From JAOAFX01 sp049700315 (GTDB lineage: Bacteria > Hydrothermota > Tepidihabitantia > SM23-42 > JAOAFX01), in contig JBNAVN010000047.1 in the NCBI GenBank assembly GCA_049700315.1, forward strand, positions 1 through 18,028: DNA of 18,028 nt. Reading direction: 5' to 3'. Below, piece by piece: positions 7,895 through 15,283 of this stretch. The translations under genes and the position numbers were made by a program. The notes under the pieces were generated by a model. The model was not told where the DNA came from. It saw nothing but the letters and a program-made list of their open reading frames with translations, and ran no database searches. The first letter of the stretch is position 1, and every line of letters starts with the position of its first letter.

Positions 7895-9005
7895 CACCTG
7901 ACTTAACTGCTGGATATACGATGCCCATATCCTTGAAATGTGTTTCAATCCGGTCAAGCACATAGTCCAGGTCAGCACGCGAGTGTTCAATTGACAATAT
8001 CAATCTCACCCTTTCTTTATTCGCACTTACGATTATCCCGTCATTATATAAGAGTCTTACAAAGGTCTCTGCTTCATTATTGTTGTTAAAAATTACTACC
8101 ACAATTGGTGTTTCGCTCATTGTGTTCAATCCAATTTGTTTCAAGCGATTTATGAAGAATCTGCTGTTAGTCCAGAGTTTTGAAGATAAAGTGCGATTCC
8201 TTGATTCATTTTTCAATAATTCTATTCCTGCGGTGTTCACCGCAAGCATGAATTTGGGCATTGGAACATACACATTGTCTGCTGATTCAACTATTTTATT
8301 TATCAGGTATTTTTTAGCACCTATATAAGTTCCATAACCTCCAACATATTTGCTAAAACTTCCAATTTCAATGATGACATCCTCATAGAGATTCATTAAA
8401 TCAACGAATCCTCTCCCATCTCTTCCCAGCAGACCAAAAGAATTAAGTTCGTTGGCAATAATTGTTGTTTGATTTTCTTTTGCAATGCGCGCGATGTCAC
8501 CTATTGGACCGGTATAACCCAACCACTCATAAAGTCCATCAATGACAATTGCTTTCTCTGAGTGCATTGTCAAAAGTCGTGCCAGTTGTTGCAGGTCATG
8601 ATGATTATAAAATTCAACATTCCGATACTGCAATAGTGCGCAGATACTCGCTGAAGTTTCGTAATCAATAAGAAATACTGTGTTTGAATTAAACACCGAG
8701 AAAAGGGCATAAACTGCTGAAATTTCGTCCGGAAACGATATAATTGAATCCAATTTTTTGAATGCGGTCATTTGTCTTGCCAATTCAACAGAGAGGTTAT
8801 CTGGATTTCTGATATCAAGAAGACCACGATTATCAATATTTAACCGTGCAGTTTCACTCAGATATTCGTTGCTATGACGATTGAAACAATCAAACATAGA
8901 TAAGTTTATATATCTTTTATTGTTGTAAACAAAAACAGGTTCAGACGGTAAGAATATTGGGGCTTTATTTTCTTCACTAAAAAGATTCACTTGGTAGGGT
9001 TTCAT
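7878..9005 (-). CDS. Divergent alpha-oxoamine-synthase-like PLP protein
   Basis: 375 residues from the chosen start. Fold type I, resembling 2-amino-3-ketobutyrate CoA ligase and 8-amino-7-oxononanoate synthase: VIDGLYEWLGYTGPI (154-168), a GLLGRDGRG loop (191-199) and the Schiff-base region GSFSKYVGGYG with K219. Several cofactor residues are changed. The usual DEAHS reads NELNS, so the Asp that contacts the pyridine nitrogen is N185 and the following His is N188. The His of the usual HAS motif is S118. Catalysis may therefore be altered or lost, and I name no reaction. A longer open frame begins at 9068 inside secA, but I choose the ATG at 9005: it lies one base past the secA TAG, with AAGGAA upstream, which indicates coupling to secA. 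Confidence 0.8.
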   Translation of the reverse strand: MKPYQVNLFSEENKAPIFLPSEPVFVYNNKRYINLSMFDCFNRHSNEYLSETARLNIDNRGLLDIRNPDNLSVELARQMTAFKKLDSIISFPDEISAVYALFSVFNSNTVFLIDYETSASICALLQYRNVEFYNHHDLQQLARLLTMHSEKAIVIDGLYEWLGYTGPIGDIARIAKENQTTIIANELNSFGLLGRDGRGFVDLMNLYEDVIIEIGSFSKYVGGYGTYIGAKKYLINKIVESADNVYVPMPKFMLAVNTAGIELLKNESRNRTLSSKLWTNSRFFINRLKQIGLNTMSETPIVVVIFNNNNEAETFVRLLYNDGIIVSANKERVRLILSIEHSRADLDYVLDRIETHFKDMGIVYPAVKSGVDLSP

Positions 9006-9006
9006 T

Positions 9007-11967
9007 CTAAATTCCTTTTCCACAACACTTCTTGTATTTTTTTCCGCTTCCGCAGGGGCAGGGATCATTCCTCCCTATCTTTGCTGATTTCGGAACCGTC
9101 GTTGTTGAAACAGGAGATTTTGATTGCTCTGCCCCTCTTCCGTCTATTCCTGGTTTGTATTCCTGGGTCACCAGAGGCCTTCTCTGAACTGGTCTGGGCG
9201 TTGCACGAAATACAATTCCTGATACATCTCTTGCGATATCCCTCAGAAGTTCATCAAACATCTTGAATGATTCTTGCTTATACTCAACAAGAGGATCTTT
9301 CTGGGCATAGGCACGCAGACTTATTCCTTCACGCAATGCATCCAGGGCATAGAGATGTTCGCGCCAGCGATTATCAATGGTTAACAGGAGAATAGATTTT
9401 AGCATTTCATTGTAAGTTTCCTGGTCATAATTCTGTTTTCTCAATCTAAAAGATTCCTTTGCTTTATCAAGGAGTTTTTCAAATAGTTCAGCTTGTTTTA
9501 TCCTTTCTTTTTCATTCTTATCAATTGAAAAACTTGTTATGAATATCTGATTGAATTCGTTGATTAATTCATCCCAATCCCACTCTTCAGAGGGCTCTTT
9601 TTCGCTTGAATACTTCAAGATAATATCTTCAATAGTATCTTCAAAGGTCTTATACAGCAGTTCTTCAAAATTCGTACCCTTAAGAATTTCGTCGCGCATC
9701 TTATATATTACCTCACGCTGCCGATTCATAACATCATCATATTCCAGCAGGTGCTTGCGAATTTCAAAATGATTCTCCTCAACCCTTTTCTGGGCATTTG
9801 CAATCGCCCTTGTTACAAGAGGATGGGTTAATGGCTTTTGTTCTTCACCACCAAACCTGTCCATTATATCAGCGACCCTGTCTGAACCGAATATCCTCAT
9901 CAAATCATCTTCCAGTGATAAAAAGAATCTGGATGAACCAGGGTCACCCTGACGTCCACTCCTTCCCCTTAATTGATTATCTATTCTGCGTGATTCGTGT
10001 CTCTCTGTTCCTATGATATAAAGCCCGCAGGGCAAATCCTGCAAACATTCCTTTTTCTCTTCGTGGGTACATTCTGAACAGTTGTAATCAAGACAACTTA
10101 TACAACATTTACTACACTGCACAACACCGGACCCCAATTTAATATCGGTTCCACGACCAGCCATATTGGTCGCAATAGTCACTGCTCCGGGCTGTCCTGC
10201 CTGGGACACAATCATTGCTTCACGCTGATGGTGCTTTGCATTGAGCACATTATGAGGGATTCCTTTTCTCTGCAGTAATCTGGAGAGTACTTCAGAAACT
10301 TCTACTGATGTTGTACCAACAAGAATTGGTCGTTTCTTGTTGTGCCATTTTACAATCTCTTCAATGATTGCATTATATTTTTCCCGCTTGGACCGGTACA
10401 CAATATCTTCATAGTCAATGCGGCGGACTGGTTCTTTTGTGGGAATTTCCACAACATCAAGCTTGTATATCTGCCAGAATTCATTCGCCTCAGTTGCAGC
10501 AGTTCCAGTCATACCCGCAAGTTTTTGATACATTCTAAAATAATTCTGGATTGTGATGGTAGCAAAGGTCTGGGTTTCTTCCTGAACCCGCACCCTTTCC
10601 TTTGCCTCAAGGGCTTGATGCAAACCATCAGAAAATCTTCTTCCAGGCATCAATCTGCCAGTGAACTCGTCAACGATGATAACTTTGCCATCCTGAACAA
10701 CATATTCTACATCCTTCTCAAACAAAGAATACGCCTTCAGTAATGCCCTCAAATTTGCAAGGATTTCACTCTTTTTTGCGTATTCTTCGTATGCCTTTTC
10801 TCGGGCAACGAATTTCTCTTTGGGTGACATATTTTCATCCCGATCTATTCTGCCAATCTTTTCACTCAAGTCAGGTAGCACAAACATTTCAGGATTATTT
10901 GGTGATACGAAAATTCTTCCTTTTTCTGTCAAATCAACGATATGAGATTTCTCATCAATGACGAAATACAATTCTTCATCAATTTTGGCAAAATTCTTTT
11001 CTCTTAAGAATGTCAATTCTGTATCTTCAATTAATCTCTTAACGCCGGTTTCCTGTTCTAATTTCATTAATTGTTTATTCTTTGGTGCGCCCCTTCGCGC
11101 CTGAAGTAGTTTTATACCTGCTTCCTTTTCTTTCCCTTCCTCAAGCAATTTTTTTGCCTCCTGCACCACTCTGTTGACAAAGACTGTCTGAGCAGAGATC
11201 AGACGCTGTACCACAGGATTTATTTCATCAAAAGTTTTTGTTTCCCTTTCTACTGGTCCAGAAATGATCAGCGGTGTTCTTGCTTCATCAATCAATATGC
11301 TATCCACTTCGTCCACTATTGCATAGTAATGTTCTCTCTGAACCTTATCTTCTAATCGCCAAACCATATTATCTCTCAGATAATCAAACCCAAATTCATT
11401 GTTCGTGCCATATGTGATGTCACAGTTATACGCTGCTTTCCTTGGTTCATTCTCCATTCCTTGCTGTAGCACACCAACGGACATACCAAGAGTCTCATAA
11501 ACCGGTCCCATCCATTCTCTATCTCTTCGGGCAAGATAATCATTGACCGTAACCAGATGGGCACCCTTACCTGCAAGGGCATTTAAGTATAAGGGCATTG
11601 TGGCAACCAGTGTCTTTCCTTCACCTGTTTTCATTTCTGCTATTTTGCCCTCATGCAAAACAATTCCCCCGATCAACTGCACATCAAAAGGGATCATATT
11701 CCACTCAGTTTCAATCTCAACAACTGCCCATTTTTTACCAATTAGTCTACGACATGCTTCTTTTACAAGGGCAAATGCTTCAGGTAGTAAGTTATCAACT
11801 GGTTCGCCTTGTTGGATACGTTTCTTGAAATCTTCAGTTGTTTTTAGCAAGTCGACGCCTTGAAATTTTGGAAATACTTGATTTATTTCATCAACAAGTG
11901 GCCAGAGTCTTTTTAACTCCCGCTCTGTCTTTGTGCCAAAGATTTTACCCAATAGTTTCTGAATCAT
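9007..11967 (-). CDS. secA: Preprotein translocase ATPase SecA
   Basis: A 986-residue motor that drives unfolded precursors through SecYEG at the inner membrane. Walker A is TGEGKT (114-119) and Walker B contains VDEVDS (218-223). TNNEFGFDYLRDN (188-200), the second nucleotide fold with NMAGRGTDIKLG (601-612), GTERHESRRIDNQLRGRSGRQGDPG (653-677) and the C-terminal zinc motif CPCGSGKKYKKCC are all present. Two regions are longer than in E. coli or Bacillus SecA: one in the preprotein cross-linking domain (about 240-330, charged helices) and a cysteine-rich insert with eight cysteines at 618-647, between GTDIKLG and GLYIIGTERHE. The gene has its own perfect-consensus promoter, no Shine-Dalgarno site and almost no leader. 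Confidence 0.97.
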   Translation of the reverse strand: MIQKLLGKIFGTKTERELKRLWPLVDEINQVFPKFQGVDLLKTTEDFKKRIQQGEPVDNLLPEAFALVKEACRRLIGKKWAVVEIETEWNMIPFDVQLIGGIVLHEGKIAEMKTGEGKTLVATMPLYLNALAGKGAHLVTVNDYLARRDREWMGPVYETLGMSVGVLQQGMENEPRKAAYNCDITYGTNNEFGFDYLRDNMVWRLEDKVQREHYYAIVDEVDSILIDEARTPLIISGPVERETKTFDEINPVVQRLISAQTVFVNRVVQEAKKLLEEGKEKEAGIKLLQARRGAPKNKQLMKLEQETGVKRLIEDTELTFLREKNFAKIDEELYFVIDEKSHIVDLTEKGRIFVSPNNPEMFVLPDLSEKIGRIDRDENMSPKEKFVAREKAYEEYAKKSEILANLRALLKAYSLFEKDVEYVVQDGKVIIVDEFTGRLMPGRRFSDGLHQALEAKERVRVQEETQTFATITIQNYFRMYQKLAGMTGTAATEANEFWQIYKLDVVEIPTKEPVRRIDYEDIVYRSKREKYNAIIEEIVKWHNKKRPILVGTTSVEVSEVLSRLLQRKGIPHNVLNAKHHQREAMIVSQAGQPGAVTIATNMAGRGTDIKLGSGVVQCSKCCISCLDYNCSECTHEEKKECLQDLPCGLYIIGTERHESRRIDNQLRGRSGRQGDPGSSRFFLSLEDDLMRIFGSDRVADIMDRFGGEEQKPLTHPLVTRAIANAQKRVEENHFEIRKHLLEYDDVMNRQREVIYKMRDEILKGTNFEELLYKTFEDTIEDIILKYSSEKEPSEEWDWDELINEFNQIFITSFSIDKNEKERIKQAELFEKLLDKAKESFRLRKQNYDQETYNEMLKSILLLTIDNRWREHLYALDALREGISLRAYAQKDPLVEYKQESFKMFDELLRDIARDVSGIVFRATPRPVQRRPLVTQEYKPGIDGRGAEQSKSPVSTTTVPKSAKIGRNDPCPCGSGKKYKKCCGKGI

Positions 11968-11980
11968 ATTATGTTATGAT

Positions 11981-12009
11981 ATTATACTGAATATTGAGGG
12001 CAATGTCAA
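11981..12009 (-). promoter_or_regulatory. Perfect-consensus sigma70 promoter for secA
   Basis: On the minus strand TTGACA (12009-12004), exactly 17 bases, then TATAAT (11986-11981). The promoter sits between the sucD stop (12020) and the secA ATG (11967). Transcription would start about seven bases before the ATG, so the mRNA would have next to no leader. Confidence 0.85.
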
Positions 12010-12019
12010 GAAATTTATC

Positions 12020-12889
12020 TTATTTGAGGGATTTCTTAACTAAAACTGGAATTTCGCTGAGAGTTTCTGCAACCATTGCTCCATTATCTTTCAGTGATTG
12101 GATCTTACTCTGGGCAGTTCCCATATTTCCCTCAATTATTGCCCCTGCATGGCCCAATCTCTTTCCCTGGGGTGCAGATTTTCCTGTAATATATGCAACC
12201 AATGGTTTGGTCATTTTTTTGATATAAGGGGCACACAATTCTTCATAAACACCGCCAATCTCTCCAGCCATTACAATTGCATCGGTCTCAGGATCTTGTT
12301 CAAATAGCCTTAATATATCCTCAAAATTTGAACCCAATATCGGGTCACCACCCAGTCCAACTGATGTTGATTCGCCAAGTCCAGCAAGATTCAATGAATT
12401 TGCAATATAATATGTTACCGCACCACTACGGGCAACTGTGCCGATTCTCCCGGGCTGAAATGCAATCTTTGGAAGCATACCAACAAGGCATTTGCCGGGC
12501 GATATGACACCAGGGGTATTCCCACCAATTACTACAACCCCTTTTTCTTTTGCTTTTTGGCGAACATAGAGCATATCGTGAATTGGAATCCTTTCGGTTA
12601 TCACAATCACGGTCTTTATTCCTGCATCTATAGCCTCTAATATTGCTTCTTTGGCAAACCTTGCCGGCACCCAGATACTTGATACACTCGCATCAGGATG
12701 GGACTGTAGACACTGCGAAACTGTATCATAAACCAGCACACCATCAACCTTCTGCCCACCCTTCCCGGGTGTAACACCTCCTACAATCTTTGTTCCATAT
12801 TCAAGCATCAATTTCGTATGCAATGCTGCATTTGCACCGGTGATACCCTGAACAATCGCTTTGGTATTGTTATCAATTAATATTGCCAT
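12020..12889 (-). CDS. sucD: Succinyl-CoA synthetase, alpha subunit
   Basis: 289 residues. With SucC it converts succinyl-CoA, nucleoside diphosphate and phosphate to succinate, CoA and NTP, the substrate-level phosphorylation step of the TCA cycle. The N-terminal CoA-binding Rossmann fold includes IVQGITGANAALHTKLMLEYG (residues 12-32) and VGGVTPGKGG (36-45). GGNTPGVISPGKCLVGMLP (122-140) and RSGAVTYYIANSLNLAGLG (154-172) are typical. H247 in GHAGAI is the histidine that carries the phosphate. Length is normal. It is separated from sucC by 84 bases of micro-repeat with no ribosome binding site, so expression probably depends on the sucC transcript. Confidence 0.96.
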   Translation of the reverse strand: MAILIDNNTKAIVQGITGANAALHTKLMLEYGTKIVGGVTPGKGGQKVDGVLVYDTVSQCLQSHPDASVSSIWVPARFAKEAILEAIDAGIKTVIVITERIPIHDMLYVRQKAKEKGVVVIGGNTPGVISPGKCLVGMLPKIAFQPGRIGTVARSGAVTYYIANSLNLAGLGESTSVGLGGDPILGSNFEDILRLFEQDPETDAIVMAGEIGGVYEELCAPYIKKMTKPLVAYITGKSAPQGKRLGHAGAIIEGNMGTAQSKIQSLKDNGAMVAETLSEIPVLVKKSLK

Positions 12890-12899
12890 AATTATATAT

Positions 12900-12950
12900 A
12901 AATCCGAAATACCAAATCCGAAACAAATTCCAATAACAAAATTCCAAAAT
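12900..12950. repeat. Micro-repeat tract in the sucC-sucD gap
   Basis: AAATCCGAAA occurs at 12900-12909 and 12914-12923, followed by degenerate AAATTCCAA units at 12925-12933 and 12939-12947; the spacing is about 13-14 bases. It fills most of the 84-base gap and is unrelated to the ACACTGAA/AACCATTT repeats further left. Confidence 0.7.
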
Positions 12951-12973
12951 TCTAAAAAACACCGTTTGAATCT

Positions 12974-14164
12974 TCACCGGTTCTCCTTTGCAACTTTGAC
13001 TGCCTCTTTAATCACTTCCTCAATCGGTGTATCATAGGCATAAACCTTTATATTCTTGAACAGTTCCGGATATTCTTTTTTTGCCTCTTCAAAAATCCTT
13101 CTCCCCTGTTCCTCCATATTTCCTGCCATGCGCATAATCATTGGCTTTTTAGGTTTGTTTTCTATGACATATTGAACAACTGCCTTTGCCCAATCATCAC
13201 ATCTTGATATTCCACCGAATCGGGCGCCAAAAATCACTTTGACCTTTGGATTGTCCATCAATAATCCAAGCATCGCCTTCAATTTTTCCTGTGTTGGTGC
13301 GCCTCCAGAATCCATAAAATTTGCAGGTCTACCTCCGTAATGGGTGATTAAATCAAGCGCCGCAATACCAAATCCTGCACCCCCTGGAAAAACACCAATA
13401 TCACCCTCCAAATCTACATCAGCATAAGGAATTCCTGCGGATTTAGCAATCTTTTCTCTCTCAGTCAATTCACCAATCTCATTCCTTGCAACTATTCCCA
13501 TTTCTCTTAATTCTGGATGTCTGAACATCGCATCCTCATCTAAATCAACCTTGGCATCAAGTGCAAAAATTTTTCGGTCTTTTGTTATAACCAGCGGATT
13601 TATCTCAACAAGTTTGCAATCAAGGTTAATAAACAAATTATAAAGATTATAAATTACACCCGCCATTTCAGTAAACAAATTGCCTTCAAAATTTACTTTA
13701 CCTGCAATCTCTTTTGCCTTATATTCAGGCAGATTATCCCCTGGACTAAAGTAATACTTTAGTATTGCTTCGGGTTTTGTTTTGGCTATTTCTTCTATAT
13801 CCATTCCACCTTGTCTGCCTATCATTATGAGTGGCTTATGTTCAATCCTATCAATGAGTGCTGAAATATATAATTCTTGTTCAATCTCAAGTTTTCTTTC
13901 AACAAAGACCTTTTCAATGATAAAAGGACCGTGTTTCTTTCCAAGTAATTCATTTATCTTTGCCTCTGCCTCTTCCCTATTCTGAGCAGATTGAACCAAA
14001 CCCGCCTTTCCCCTGCCACCCAAAAAGGCCTGTGCCTTTATAACCACTGGATAGACGACCTTATCGAGTTCCCTGAATGAATCTTTATCTACAACAACAC
14101 CATCAGGAACTGGAATCTTATTCCTTCTGAAAAGCATCTTTCCTTCATATTCATAAAGCCGCAT
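12974..14164 (-). CDS. sucC: Succinyl-CoA synthetase, beta subunit
   Basis: A 396-residue ATP-grasp subunit that binds the nucleotide and succinate and forms the enzyme with SucD. RLYEYEGKMLFRRNKIPVPDG at the N-terminus, VIKAQAFLGGRGKAGLVQ in the ATP-grasp fold, LVEINPLVITKDRKIFALDAK with its Mg-binding Glu, Asn and Asp, and NFMDSGGAPTQEK with FGARFGGISRCDDWAKAVV in the C-terminal ligase domain are all present. Length is normal. The ATG is chosen because the frame opens there and a promoter lies just upstream; no ribosome binding site exists and the mRNA may begin at the ATG. ADP or GDP preference cannot be told from sequence alone. Confidence 0.96.
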   Translation of the reverse strand: MRLYEYEGKMLFRRNKIPVPDGVVVDKDSFRELDKVVYPVVIKAQAFLGGRGKAGLVQSAQNREEAEAKINELLGKKHGPFIIEKVFVERKLEIEQELYISALIDRIEHKPLIMIGRQGGMDIEEIAKTKPEAILKYYFSPGDNLPEYKAKEIAGKVNFEGNLFTEMAGVIYNLYNLFINLDCKLVEINPLVITKDRKIFALDAKVDLDEDAMFRHPELREMGIVARNEIGELTEREKIAKSAGIPYADVDLEGDIGVFPGGAGFGIAALDLITHYGGRPANFMDSGGAPTQEKLKAMLGLLMDNPKVKVIFGARFGGISRCDDWAKAVVQYVIENKPKKPMIMRMAGNMEEQGRRIFEEAKKEYPELFKNIKVYAYDTPIEEVIKEAVKVAKENR

Positions 14165-14169
14165 AGAAG

Positions 14170-14197
14170 ATTATATAAATTTTTCAAAGAAATTCAA
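14170..14197 (-). promoter_or_regulatory. Sigma70-type promoter for sucC, probably giving a leaderless mRNA
   Basis: On the minus strand TTGAAT (14197-14192), 16 bases, then TATAAT (14175-14170). Its distance to the sucC ATG (14164) places the expected transcription start at or within a base or two of the start codon. Confidence 0.6.
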
Positions 14198-14391
14198 GGG
14201 CATTTGCAAATTGGGGGATAGATAAGAGAAGCACCTTAGAAAAATATCATCCTTGAAATACCTGTTATTATAAGATACATCAGGGGGATGGCCCCTGAAA
14301 CCCCTAACAAATTTGTCAATCGTCGGACGGTTTAGAAAAGCGTTTCATTCATCTTTTTCTCTCAACTTGCTACTTACTACTATTTTACAAC

Positions 14392-14438
14392 AAAACCGTT
14401 TCGCATTTCTAAACCAAAAAAAGTCAAACGGTTTTTTT
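14392..14438 (+). terminator. Terminator-like hairpin with T-run
   Basis: AAAACCGTTT (14392-14401) pairs perfectly with AAACGGTTTT (14426-14435) across a 24-base loop, and the T-run continues to 14438. Read on the plus strand it resembles an intrinsic terminator, although the stem is AT-rich and the loop is long. No plus-strand gene is visible upstream, so its role is uncertain. Confidence 0.35.
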
Positions 14439-14491
14439 AAGATGTATCTTGTCCAATCTTTTCTATAATGAAAAATTTCATTATTTTTCTT

Positions 14492-14549
14492 ATAGGAATT
14501 TTTCAAATTCCTATGCGATAAAATGCATTAGCATTTTTGCATAGAAATT
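14492..14549. repeat. Cluster of overlapping perfect hairpins
   Basis: ATAGGAATTT (14492-14501) and AAATTCCTAT (14505-14514) form a perfect 10-bp stem with a 3-base loop. AAAATGC/GCATTTT (14520-14537) forms a 7-bp stem around ATTA. The arm at 14506-14516 can instead pair with 14539-14549 in 10 of 11 positions, enclosing that second hairpin, so two alternative folds exist. Confidence 0.65.
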
Positions 14550-14689
14550 CAAATTGTTTTTATTTTTGCGATTGTTCAATTCATTGGACTGAACTACTAC
14601 ATAATGGGCAGTATATGGAAGCGAGCAAAATAACAATCAAAATAATTTGAGAATGTATGTAATAATATACTCTTTGCCAGGCCAGATTT

Positions 14690-14763
14690 AATATAACGGT
14701 TTCGGTGCATATGAAAAGCCCTGAAAGGGCATTTTTCATTTTACATATGCACCGTGTTAGGCG
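14690..14763 (+). other. attC-like recombination site A
   Basis: Layout on the plus strand: AATATAAC (14690-14697, degenerate R''), 6 bases, arm GGTGCATATG (14704-14713), an inner hairpin GCCCT-GAA-AGGGC (14718-14730), arm CATATGCACC (14744-14753), GT, then core GTTAGGCG (14756-14763). The core fits the integron R' consensus GTTRRRY. Site C has the same 6-base and 2-base spacers and 10-bp arms. R'' pairs with R' only around AAC/GTT, as often seen in real attC sites, where R' is the better-conserved box. Confidence 0.6.
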
Positions 14764-14800
14764 AGTGTTTTGCTTGGCATTTTTCATTGACTACTCAACC

Positions 14801-15055
14801 TTAACGATAGACTTCTTTGCGATGAGCAACAGAAACTACCTCTACTTTCTTCTCCTTTTCATTGATTGTGTAAATAATTCGCTAATTGCCTACTCTAATT
14901 CTGTATCCTTTCTGCCCAAGAAGTTTTTTCGTCCTACGAGGTCGAGGGTTATCTCTGAGAGAAACAAGCCACTTTACTATTCTATCATGGACTTCTGTAG
15001 GTAAGCGGTCTAATTCTTTCTCTGCTGACTTTTTTAAATAAACTACATAGGGCAT
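14801..15055 (-). pseudogene. RelE/ParE-type toxin with in-frame amber stop
   Basis: An 84-codon frame that starts at the ATG sharing one base with the antitoxin stop (TAATG) and ends at TAA. It begins MPYVVYLKKSAEKELDRLP, continues through LRDNPRPRRTKKLLGQKG and YRIRVGN, then has TAG at codon 58 (14884-14882), and resumes RIIYTINEKEKK and VEVVSVAHRKEVYR. The family has Tyr where the stop lies (VGDYRIIYxI), so one base change from TAT or TAC explains it. The strands after it normally carry catalytic or ribosome-contact residues, so the product is probably inactive. TAG is a normal stop for secA, the UPF0282 gene and the nearby endonuclease, so recoding is unlikely. Family membership is read from the fold pattern and the partner gene. 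Confidence 0.82.
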
Positions 15056-15264
15056 TAACTTTCTCTATTTTTTCTTTCAGCAAGATAATCTTCTAAAGGG
15101 CGTGACGGCTCTTCACGACGTTGTTCAAGGATGGCTATATCAATCAAATCTTCCATAAACTCTGTGTCCTTTAATAGTCTTTCAATAACAGATTGTCTTC
15201 CCTTTTTGGGCAAGCCCCTGAAAGCCATCCAAAATACCTCTGCTTTTGTTTCTGTTACGCTCAT
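15055..15264 (-). CDS. Antitoxin of the RelE/ParE-type pair
   Basis: 69 residues from ATG at 15264: MSVTETKAEVFWMAFRGLP, a helical middle, and a charged tail PLEDYLAERKNRES. A longer frame beginning with TTG at 15270 exists, but AAGGAGG (15277-15271) is immediately next to the TTG and exactly six bases from the ATG, which decides the start. It is the usual small acidic first gene of a toxin-antitoxin operon, overlapping the toxin by one base. I do not recognise a precise antitoxin family; the role is inferred from position, size and partner. It is intact although the toxin is broken. Confidence 0.75.
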   Translation of the reverse strand: MSVTETKAEVFWMAFRGLPKKGRQSVIERLLKDTEFMEDLIDIAILEQRREEPSRPLEDYLAERKNRES

Positions 15265-15283
15265 TTTCAACCTCCTTGTCTGG

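Larger units (their letters stand above)
14198..14689. other. Gene-free stretch rich in palindromes
   Basis: No convincing reading frame or tRNA is present on either strand. Directly visible structures are a 7-bp hairpin TCAGGGG/CCCCTGA at 14280-14298, an inverted repeat GGTTTAGAAAAGCG (14329-14342) against CGCATTTCTAAACC (14402-14415) with one mismatch, a 10-bp stem followed by T residues at 14392-14438, and a cluster of AT-rich hairpins at 14492-14549. The remainder, 14550-14689, shows nothing I can name. This tract separates the housekeeping block from the cassette region. Confidence 0.6.

Noticed and set aside
9006..9068. A 21-codon N-terminal extension of the aminotransferase-like gene
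   Set aside because: It lies wholly inside the secA C-terminus in another frame, has no ribosome binding site, and the ATG at 9005 is ideally placed after the secA stop.
14300..14313. CCTAACAAATTTGT as a further R'' box
   Set aside because: No matching GTTRRRY core or arms with the A/C geometry were found near it.
14314..14319. TTGACA on the minus strand as a sucC promoter -35 box
   Set aside because: The bases at the right distance downstream are GC-rich (AGGGGC); a better promoter lies at 14170-14197.
14882..14884. TAG in the toxin read as a sense codon (pyrrolysine or suppression)
   Set aside because: secA, the UPF0282 gene, the nearby endonuclease and others end in TAG at natural C-termini, so TAG works as a stop here.
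14705..15004. 99-residue plus-strand open frame
   Set aside because: It begins inside attC-like site A and runs antisense to the toxin gene, with no ribosome binding site or recognisable protein features.
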